Shown here piece by piece: positions 8,827-15,479 of a stretch of DNA of 64,000 nt (positions within the stretch are counted from its first letter, which is position 1; each line of letters opens with the position of its first letter). Origin of the DNA: Glutamicibacter creatinolyticus (GTDB lineage Bacteria > Actinomycetota > Actinomycetes > Actinomycetales > Micrococcaceae). The position numbers were made by a program, and so were the translations under genes. Location of the stretch: positions 1,922,001 to 1,986,000 of the forward strand of contig NZ_CP034412.1 in assembly GCF_006094275.1 (NCBI RefSeq), written 5' to 3'. The notes beneath the pieces were generated by a model. It searched no databases. It was not told where the DNA came from and saw only the letters and a list, made by a program, of their open reading frames with translations.

Positions 8827-8835
8827 TTATCCACA
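8827..8835 (+). other. Single consensus DnaA box
   Basis: TTATCCACA, an exact match to the DnaA-box consensus, lies 51 bases before the DUF222/HNH gene. No further boxes or AT-rich unwinding region lie nearby, so it is not an origin. It could titrate DnaA or affect the following promoter, or be chance. Confidence 0.4.
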
Positions 8836-8885
8836 TCTTTCGCTGCCCGCCGCCGCCTCGCGGGTTGACGGCGCACACTGGGGCC

Positions 8886-10595
8886 ATGAGCAACAACAAC
8901 CTGCGCCAGGCGGTCGAACAGATCGCCGCGCACCTGCGACAACCGGCCGGGCTCAGCGCCCAGGACGCCGCGGCGCTGTGCCAGCTCATGACTTCCCTGC
9001 CCGCAGCCCTGCACCAGGCCGCCCAGGCGAACGCCGATCCCCGCTACGCCGTTCGGCTGGCCAGCAGCACCGAAAGCGCCGGGGACCACATCGCCCGCCT
9101 CAAGATCCTGTGCGCCCACCTGGCCGAGCGCCACGCCCTGCACTGCCTGGATCCCCGGGAGCTGGACGTGTTGCGCGATCATTGCGATTCCCCGGACACC
9201 GCCACGGACGAGGCATCCCCGGCGGCCCCCGACTCCGCCGACGTTGCGGCCCGCTACGCGCTGGGTCGGCCCACCTTCAAGGACCCGGCCGAATTCCTGG
9301 CCGGTTGGCTGCCGCTGGACTACCACGAGGCCAAACGCCGGGTGAACGCAGCCCGGCAACTGATTGGCCGGTTCGATGACGCCGGCGTGCCGGTCGACCC
9401 CCAATTCCCGAAGCTGGCCGCGAAATTCAACGACGCCTCTCTGCCGCCCCAACCGGTGATCTCCGCGGCCGGACGGCTGGCCACCTTGGAGCCCGTCGCC
9501 GAAGGCACCGAGCAGCCGCTGCCACCGGTGCTCACCCCGGAGGGCGCCACCGTGGAAGACATCGCCCAGAACCTGGTTGCCGAACCCAATCCGGCCACGC
9601 GCAGCAAGAAACTAAACCAGCTGTTCAAGCAGGCGCGGACCACCACCGAACAGCTCGATCCCGTCACGGCCACCGGCCTGTTCCGGACCGGGGCGAAGAA
9701 CGGGCTGGTGAACTATGCGTTGCGGCTGTTGCCCGGCGACGCGGAACTGATCGAATCACTGATCGCCCAGGCCGATAATCCGCGCACCGATGCCGGGAAC
9801 GACAGCCGTGTGCTCGACGATCCCGCGGAAGCTGGCACACCGAGTGGATCTGCGCCGGCTCCGGACGCCGAGGATCGCCCGGACTTTGTCACCGCAGAGG
9901 AAGCGGCGCAGAGCGGCCCGATCAGCTCGGTGGCCGCCAATGTCCCACAGCGCCGGCTCAAGGCCCTGCTCGGGTTCCTGCGCCTGGACATCGACAAGAT
10001 CCTGCGCGACCACTCGCGCCGCCAACGCAAGGCCAAGGGCAAGGCCCAAAAGCGGGCTGCATTGCCGCCACTGGTCCGGCCCCTGGTGATGGTGCACCTG
10101 ACACTGGCCGAGCTGCGCGGCGAAGCCAAAACCCACGGACTGACCGCACACGGGCTGGAACTGTCGGCCACCGACCTGCGCCGAATCCTGGCCCGGGCCA
10201 GAATCATCCCGATGACGCTGGGCGGCAAGGGGGAAATTCTCGATGTGGGCCGCAGCCAGCGCGAATACCCGCTGCCCATGGCCCGGGCGATCAAGGCCCG
10301 GGACCGCGGATGCATCGTCCCGGGCTGCAAAGTGCCGGTGGAGCACTGCGAGATCCACCACATCAGGTTCTGGAAGGATGGCGGAGTCACCGCCGTGCGG
10401 TGGGCCGCGACCATGTGCACGAAGCACCACCACGATGTGCATGCCGGGCTGCTCAAAGTCATCTCCAACGGCGGGGTGCCGCAGGTGATCCTGCCCAAAT
10501 TCCAGGATCCGCTGCAGCTTCCCCGCCGCAATTCCATCAACTACCGGCTCGGCGACCTGTTCCGGCCGGCGGACCCGGTCGCTCCTCCCCCATAG
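8886..10595 (+). CDS. DUF222 domain / HNH endonuclease protein
   Basis: A 569-residue protein of the actinobacterial 13E12-repeat type. The long N-terminal and middle part is DUF222-like, rich in Ala and Arg helices. The C-terminus (about residues 470-520) is an HNH nuclease: RGCIVPGC gives the first Cys pair, then CEIHHIRFWKDGG and a final CTKHHHDVH. All catalytic His and zinc Cys positions appear intact. Such genes are found in many diverged copies per genome and are suspected selfish or DNA-processing elements; their role is unproven. I start at ATG 8886 because residues before it are low-complexity. No partner gene is adjacent. Confidence 0.85.
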   Translation: MSNNNLRQAVEQIAAHLRQPAGLSAQDAAALCQLMTSLPAALHQAAQANADPRYAVRLASSTESAGDHIARLKILCAHLAERHALHCLDPRELDVLRDHCDSPDTATDEASPAAPDSADVAARYALGRPTFKDPAEFLAGWLPLDYHEAKRRVNAARQLIGRFDDAGVPVDPQFPKLAAKFNDASLPPQPVISAAGRLATLEPVAEGTEQPLPPVLTPEGATVEDIAQNLVAEPNPATRSKKLNQLFKQARTTTEQLDPVTATGLFRTGAKNGLVNYALRLLPGDAELIESLIAQADNPRTDAGNDSRVLDDPAEAGTPSGSAPAPDAEDRPDFVTAEEAAQSGPISSVAANVPQRRLKALLGFLRLDIDKILRDHSRRQRKAKGKAQKRAALPPLVRPLVMVHLTLAELRGEAKTHGLTAHGLELSATDLRRILARARIIPMTLGGKGEILDVGRSQREYPLPMARAIKARDRGCIVPGCKVPVEHCEIHHIRFWKDGGVTAVRWAATMCTKHHHDVHAGLLKVISNGGVPQVILPKFQDPLQLPRRNSINYRLGDLFRPADPVAPPP

Positions 10596-10677
10596 GGCAA
10601 CCCGCTCCCCTGCCGCTGGCACTGCTGGCTGCCCGTCGCGCGCCGACGCGATGAAGGTCTTCGGCCGTGGTGCGTGG

Positions 10678-12018
10678 TCAGCCCGCCTGGCGGTGCGGAA
10701 GCAGGTAGGGCCGCCGCCCCTCAACCCGCACGGCACTGCCGTCAATCCCGACCCCGGTCAGGGGGATGCGATCCAGTTCCTTGCCCGGTTGCCCCTGCCA
10801 CACCACCGGTTCCAGGGACACATCGCGCCGCGCCCGCCAGCGTACGGTGCGCCTGTTGCGGCGCAGCACCTCCGAAACCCGATGTGGGTACAGCGCCAAA
10901 CGGCCCTGCGGTGACCCAAGTGTGGAAACCGGGCCACTGTCCACCGGCAACGGGCGGCAGTCCCACCCGCTCAGCCCCACCACCTCCAGCTCGGTTCCGG
11001 CGGGAATCAGCTGGTCGTTCACGTGCTCTGCCCAGACCCACGGGTTCAGGGCGTGGCGCACAAACTCCTGCCTGCTCATGCTGTTGACAGCCTGCACCCC
11101 GTGCCGGGCACATTCTTCGTGGACCGGTACGAACTCGGCCAGCCAGGGATCGTCGTGTTCCGGTTCGGCGGCTGCCTCAAAGTTGCTTGCAGGTGCGCCG
11201 CACCTGCAGTCCTCCTCGGAGGCTTCCGAGCGCGCCACCACTCCGCTCAGTGCGCCCAGGTGAATCGCGCCGCCTTGTCCCCCACCGACCGGGATCCGCA
11301 GGACCAGGGGCCCGACGAATCGCTGGGCGGCGAAACGCACCAGCACCAGCAATCCCCAGAACGCGAGCCCGATCAGCCCATAGGCAGCGGTTTGCAGATG
11401 TTGTGTCTGGATCCGGTCCACCTGTTGCTGTGCATCGGTGAAATAGTCGAAGCCAACCCTCGCCAAGCCGTACACGAATCCGGCCGCGGAGAGTTTGGCC
11501 AGCCACGGGGCCACTTGTTTCCGGGCGGCGGTGTGCTGCAGCAAACTCTTCTCAACCATCACGGATTGCACTGCTTCACGTCGCCAGGTACGCAAGCTTC
11601 TGGTGAAACGCAGGCCACTGAGCATTCCGAGCCCACCCAGCAGGCCGAAACATCCGGCGCCCAGCGCAAGGACCCGCTGTTCCAGCGGCGGCCATGGCAT
11701 CCAGGCCACGAGGGCCAGGCAGGTGGCCGCGGCAACCCAGGGCGCCTGGCGTCCGCTGGCCACCATCACCGCCACCGCACCGACGGCGGCAGTGAGCCCA
11801 CCCCACCAGCCCTGCGCCAGCCAGGGAAGGTCATGCCCGCGGCAGCCGATGAGCCAGATGAGCAACCCCAGTACCGGCAGCCAGGTGCCAAGGCTTAAGA
11901 TCCAGTTGGGGACGCTGCGCGGAACATTGCCCCACTCCTGCTCGCTCAGGCGCCGGAACGGGACGCTGACCTTCTCGGTGCGCGCCAGGATACTTGCCAT
12001 CTCGGTTTCCTGTCCCAT
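10678..12018 (-). CDS. Orphan multi-pass membrane protein
   Basis: A 446-residue protein of unknown function. Four hydrophobic helices lie near the N-terminus (WILSLGTWLPVLGLLIWLIG, a GGLTAAVGAVAVMVASG helix, APWVAAATCLALVAWM, LALGAGCFGLLGGLGMLSGL). Two more follow a basic stretch (FVYGLARVGF and YGLIGLAFWGLLVLV). The last 200 residues are soluble and Cys-containing (EEDCRCGAP). The ATG at 12018 has AAAGGGG five bases upstream. It converges with the DUF222/HNH gene and has no operon partner. I recognise no family. Confidence 0.7.
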   Translation of the reverse strand: MGQETEMASILARTEKVSVPFRRLSEQEWGNVPRSVPNWILSLGTWLPVLGLLIWLIGCRGHDLPWLAQGWWGGLTAAVGAVAVMVASGRQAPWVAAATCLALVAWMPWPPLEQRVLALGAGCFGLLGGLGMLSGLRFTRSLRTWRREAVQSVMVEKSLLQHTAARKQVAPWLAKLSAAGFVYGLARVGFDYFTDAQQQVDRIQTQHLQTAAYGLIGLAFWGLLVLVRFAAQRFVGPLVLRIPVGGGQGGAIHLGALSGVVARSEASEEDCRCGAPASNFEAAAEPEHDDPWLAEFVPVHEECARHGVQAVNSMSRQEFVRHALNPWVWAEHVNDQLIPAGTELEVVGLSGWDCRPLPVDSGPVSTLGSPQGRLALYPHRVSEVLRRNRRTVRWRARRDVSLEPVVWQGQPGKELDRIPLTGVGIDGSAVRVEGRRPYLLPHRQAG

Positions 12019-12069
12019 CGGCCCCTTTGCCTCTCGTTCATGATCCCCGTTTAATTGGGAGTTCCCTAA

Positions 12070-12189
12070 ATCAAGACTAGTTTTGGCGAAGCGGGGAAGA
12101 AGGCCCGGAAGGAGGACTTTGCGGCGCGGCTCGTCAACATTTCGGAGGAGCTGCGCAGCCCGCCGCGGTGGCACGAGGCGTCCGATTAA
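12070..12189 (+). pseudogene. Possible 3' fragment of a lost gene
   Basis: An open frame from just after a TAA (12067-12069) to TAA 12187-12189 gives 39 codons ending SPPRWHEASD. It has strong G/C at third codon positions, as in real genes here, but no ATG, GTG or TTG start in frame. That combination suggests the surviving 3' end of a gene. It ends immediately before the rpsA terminator. I could not assign a family. Confidence 0.35.
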
Positions 12190-12192
12190 ACG

Positions 12193-12239
12193 ACGACGGC
12201 GGGTTTGCCCCTGGTATCAGGGACAAACCCGCCGTCGTT
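12193..12239 (-). terminator. rpsA terminator
   Basis: A long hairpin with 21-base arms, one mismatch and a 4-base loop lies 28 bases beyond the rpsA stop. It is nearly symmetric and may also end transcription arriving on the plus strand. Confidence 0.8.
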
Positions 12240-12266
12240 CAGCTAGCGCTGGACGCTACGCGGCAA

Positions 12267-13733
12267 TTAGTTGCCGGTCAGCTTCTCGCGCAGGGCAGCC
12301 AGTGCCTCGTCCGAAGCCAGGGTTCCGGAATCGGAAGCCGGTGCCTCGGAGGAGTACGAAGCCGGTGCCGGCTCGGCAGCGGTCGGCTCGGCGGTGGCGT
12401 CGGCGTTCATGGCCTCGGCAACCTGCTTCTTGTGAGCTTCCCAACGCTCCTGGGCAGCAGCGTACTGTGCTTCCCAAGCGGCGCGCTGGGTCTCGAAGCC
12501 CTCCAGCCATTCGTTCGACTCCGGATCGAAGCCCTCCGGGTACTTGTAGTTGCCCTCTTCGTCGTACTCTGCGGCCATGCCGTACAGAGCCGGATCGAAT
12601 TCGGTACCCTCCGGGTCGACACCCTCGTTGGCCTGCTTGAGGGACAGCGAGATGCGGCGGCGCTCCAGGTCGATGTCGATGACCTTGACGAACAGCTCGT
12701 CGCCCACGGAGACAACCTGCTCGGCCAGCTCGACGTGGCGCACGGCCAGCTCGGAGATGTGCACCAGGCCCTCGATGCCGTCTTCGACGCGAACGAACGC
12801 ACCGAACGGAACCAGCTTGGTGACCTTGCCCGGCACAACCTGGCCCAGGGCGTGGGTGCGGGCGAAGGTCTGCCACGGATCTTCCTGGGTGGCCTTCAGC
12901 GACAGGGAAACACGCTCGCGGTCCAGGTCCACTTCCAGAACCTCGACGGTGACTTCCTGGCCAACCTCGACGACCTCGGACGGGTGGTCGATGTGCTTCC
13001 AGGACAGCTCGGAGACGTGCACCAGGCCGTCGACGCCGCCCAGGTCCACGAAGGCACCGAAGTTGACGATCGAGGAGACAACGCCCGGGCGAACCTGGCC
13101 CTTCTCGAGCTTGTTGAGGAAGGTCGAGCGAACCTCGGACTGGGTCTGCTCCAGCCATGCACGGCGGGAGAGCACCACGTTGTTGCGGTTCTTGTCCAGC
13201 TCGATGATCTTGGCTTCGATTTCCTGGCCGATGTACGGGGCCAGGTCGCGAACGCGACGCATCTCGACCAGCGATGCCGGCAGGAAGCCGCGCAGGCCGA
13301 TGTCCAGGATGAGGCCACCCTTGACAACCTCGATGACGGTACCGGTAACGACGCCGTCTTCTTCCTTGATCTTTTCGATATCGCCCCAGGCACGCTCGTA
13401 CTGAGCACGCTTCTTGGAGAGAATCAGACGGCCTTCCTTGTCTTCCTTGGTCAGGACCAGGGCTTCGACGTTGTCGCCGACGGTGACAACTTCACCCGGG
13501 TCAACGTCGTGCTTGATGGAAAGCTCGCGGGAAGGGATGACACCTTCGGTCTTGTAACCGATGTCGAGCAGGACTTCGTCATGGTCAACCTTGACGACGG
13601 TGCCTTCGACGAGGTCACCATCATTGAAGTACTTGATGGTGGCGTCGACAGCAGCCAGGAAGTCCTCAGCAGATCCGATGTCGTTGATGGCAACGACCGG
13701 GGTGCTGTGCTTCTCGTTCGAGGTGATGGTCAT
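12267..13733 (-). CDS. rpsA: 30S ribosomal protein S1
   Basis: A 488-residue S1 protein with four S1 (OB-fold) RNA-binding domains starting near residues 34, 118, 205 and 290, each with the GxVxxxxxxGxxVDxG-type core (for example GFLPASLVEM and GLVHVSELS endings). Four domains instead of six is normal for actinobacteria. The C-terminus is an acidic/Ala-rich low-complexity tail. S1 unfolds mRNA on the 30S subunit during initiation. The start at ATG 13733 is set by the conserved MTITSNEK N-terminus; the codons upstream are leader. Codon use is the most biased in the window, as expected for high expression. Confidence 0.96.
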   Translation of the reverse strand: MTITSNEKHSTPVVAINDIGSAEDFLAAVDATIKYFNDGDLVEGTVVKVDHDEVLLDIGYKTEGVIPSRELSIKHDVDPGEVVTVGDNVEALVLTKEDKEGRLILSKKRAQYERAWGDIEKIKEEDGVVTGTVIEVVKGGLILDIGLRGFLPASLVEMRRVRDLAPYIGQEIEAKIIELDKNRNNVVLSRRAWLEQTQSEVRSTFLNKLEKGQVRPGVVSSIVNFGAFVDLGGVDGLVHVSELSWKHIDHPSEVVEVGQEVTVEVLEVDLDRERVSLSLKATQEDPWQTFARTHALGQVVPGKVTKLVPFGAFVRVEDGIEGLVHISELAVRHVELAEQVVSVGDELFVKVIDIDLERRRISLSLKQANEGVDPEGTEFDPALYGMAAEYDEEGNYKYPEGFDPESNEWLEGFETQRAAWEAQYAAAQERWEAHKKQVAEAMNADATAEPTAAEPAPASYSSEAPASDSGTLASDEALAALREKLTGN

Positions 13734-13849
13734 GTAGTAGGGACTCCGATGTGGATAGTTTATGGTCAGTCGAGACTCCGGAAGTCCCGGAATTTCGAGG
13801 TGTGTACTGCATAGCGAGTGGACATGGCAAAGCCATGACACACTTTTCA

Positions 13850-13879
13850 AGTTTACGCGCTTGCACAGGCCTCGGTCAA
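13850..13879 (-). promoter_or_regulatory. rpsA promoter
   Basis: On the minus strand a TTGACC -35 (13879-13874) and a TAAACT -10 (13855-13850) are separated by 18 bases, the best vegetative-type promoter in the rpsA upstream region. It predicts a leader of roughly 110 bases before the ATG at 13733. That leader includes a small CATGGC/GCCATG hairpin and could be a site of S1 autoregulation (inference). Confidence 0.6.
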
Positions 13880-13970
13880 AGTCACGTCGACATCCGGTGG
13901 ATGGCCGCGCAAGTGTTGTTGGACACAATTGCGCGGCGCCCCGTCCTACGTAATGCCGGCGCGGCTCGGC

Positions 13971-15263
13971 CTAGAACTCGTAGGGCGTGAACGCGCTGCG
14001 CGGTTGGGCGAACAGCATTTCCAGCTCGTTGAGGTCGCGGTCTGAACGACACTGCACCAGGCCCACGTCCACCAGATCGGCCAGCCGCGCGCTGGCGAGG
14101 TAGAGCCGCGGCAGCATCGAAACATCCATGAACAGCTCTGGCAGCCGGTGTTCGGTGGCGGGATTCGGCGTGACCTTTGCCCGGCCCTGCTCGATGCGCA
14201 CCTGATAGGTGCCGTCGGCCAGGCCCAGCTGATCACGCAGCACCAGCACGAAGGAACCGTCCCGGCTCCACGCGCGGGCCTGCAGCGCGGCGACGGGGTT
14301 CAGCAGCCGCAGCCACAGCACGTCCCGGGTCTCTTCCACCTTGTAGTTGCGGTCGTTGGCCAGCATCAGGCGCAGCGGGTCATCGACCGGCCCGGCGCCA
14401 AGCACCTCGCCGATCAGGTCGTGGTTGCCCAGGAATTCGAGCAGGGCCACCCGGGCGGCGGCGTTCTGGGCCAGCAGTCCACGCACCGTCATGGCCCGGG
14501 GCTTGGAGTCCCGGCTCTGGTACTTGTAGCTGAGCAGCCCGTCGAGCGTTCCGTGCTGGTCGTAGTGCGCGGCCAGACGCGCGTCCTTGGCCGGGGCGAG
14601 ATTCTCCCACCCGTCCAGCTGGCCCAGAATGTAGCCGCGGTCGAACGCCGAGGCGTCAATGGAACCGTAGGTGCCGGCCATGCAGCGTTCGGCGAGTTCG
14701 TCGAAGTGCGGTTCGATCTGCTCGGCGCTGACTTCCATGGCCCGCCCGGGCAACGGCTCGCGCAGCTTCAGGCCGTCGGTGCACTCCAGCGCGAAGCGGT
14801 TCTCGTAGCTGGCGATGCCGTAGCCCCAACGCCCGTAGATCCGGGCGTCCGAGGCGGTCAGCGCCGCCCACGGGTAGCCCTGCTGCTTCGCGTAGCCCAG
14901 ATCCTCGGTGATCTGGCGCCCCAGGATGCCGCGGCGCCGGTAGCTGGGGCTGACCGTGACTGCGGTGATCTTGTAGATCGGCAATTCGGTTCCGGCCCCT
15001 GCGTTCAGCCGCCCCGGGAAGCCGCCATAGGTGTGCACCGGTTCGTTTTCGTGCAGCGCCGGGCTGCCCGCACCCCGATCGTAGACCAGAGACATCCGCA
15101 TTTTCTGGGCCGCGGTAATCTGCCGCCAGCGCTCGGCCGCGTCCTCGTTGGTCACTGGACTGTGGAAGCCGCGGGCGGTGGCGCGGTGGAACCGGTCCAG
15201 GTGTTCCATTTCTTGCTCGGTGAGCTGGTCGGCCTGCCAGTGCTCGGTGTGCAGCTTGTCCAT
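13971..15263 (-). CDS. Eis-type GNAT N-acetyltransferase
   Basis: A 430-residue protein of the Eis family, which acetylates amines such as aminoglycosides at several positions. The N-terminal GNAT domain shows the acetyl-CoA loop VSPSYRRRGILGRQI and then DARIYGRWGYGIAS, which holds the Tyr used as general acid. A second GNAT-like domain and a sterol-carrier-like domain follow. In mycobacterial Eis the carboxylate of a C-terminal Phe acts as general base, and this protein also ends in Phe (TPYEF). I start at ATG 15263 because AAGGA lies 6 bases before it. The natural substrate is unknown. Confidence 0.85.
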   Translation of the reverse strand: MDKLHTEHWQADQLTEQEMEHLDRFHRATARGFHSPVTNEDAAERWRQITAAQKMRMSLVYDRGAGSPALHENEPVHTYGGFPGRLNAGAGTELPIYKITAVTVSPSYRRRGILGRQITEDLGYAKQQGYPWAALTASDARIYGRWGYGIASYENRFALECTDGLKLREPLPGRAMEVSAEQIEPHFDELAERCMAGTYGSIDASAFDRGYILGQLDGWENLAPAKDARLAAHYDQHGTLDGLLSYKYQSRDSKPRAMTVRGLLAQNAAARVALLEFLGNHDLIGEVLGAGPVDDPLRLMLANDRNYKVEETRDVLWLRLLNPVAALQARAWSRDGSFVLVLRDQLGLADGTYQVRIEQGRAKVTPNPATEHRLPELFMDVSMLPRLYLASARLADLVDVGLVQCRSDRDLNELEMLFAQPRSAFTPYEF

Positions 15264-15326
15264 GGTGGGTCCTTCCATCGGTTGATGGGACGTGGTGCGG
15301 GCCGCGCGGGTGTGCCGCCCGTCGAA

Positions 15327-15358
15327 TCGTGGATGGTGCCGTGAGTCGTGGATGGTGC
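15327..15358. repeat. Two 13-bp direct repeats upstream of the Eis gene
   Basis: TCGTGGATGGTGC occurs at 15327-15339 and 15346-15358, spaced 19 bases start to start. They lie 64-95 bases before the Eis start and could be regulator half-sites. No promoter hexamers are clear nearby. Confidence 0.4.
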
Positions 15359-15420
15359 TGGGGGTGGTGAAGGGTGCGGTGGGCGGTCAGTGGGAGCGCT
15401 GGCCCGTGGGGTGTGCGCCC

Positions 15421-15460
15421 CCGGTGTCCGATCCGGCTGCGGGACCGGATCGGACACCGG
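15421..15460 (-). terminator. polA terminator
   Basis: A perfect 16-bp inverted repeat (15421-15436 and 15445-15460) with an 8-base loop begins 20 bases beyond the polA stop codon. Confidence 0.75.
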
Positions 15461-15479
15461 CTAGGGGTTGCGTCGGCCC

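Noticed and set aside
8827-8835. Replication origin
   Set aside because: Only one DnaA box, no cluster, no AT-rich region, and dnaA, dnaN and rpmH are not nearby.
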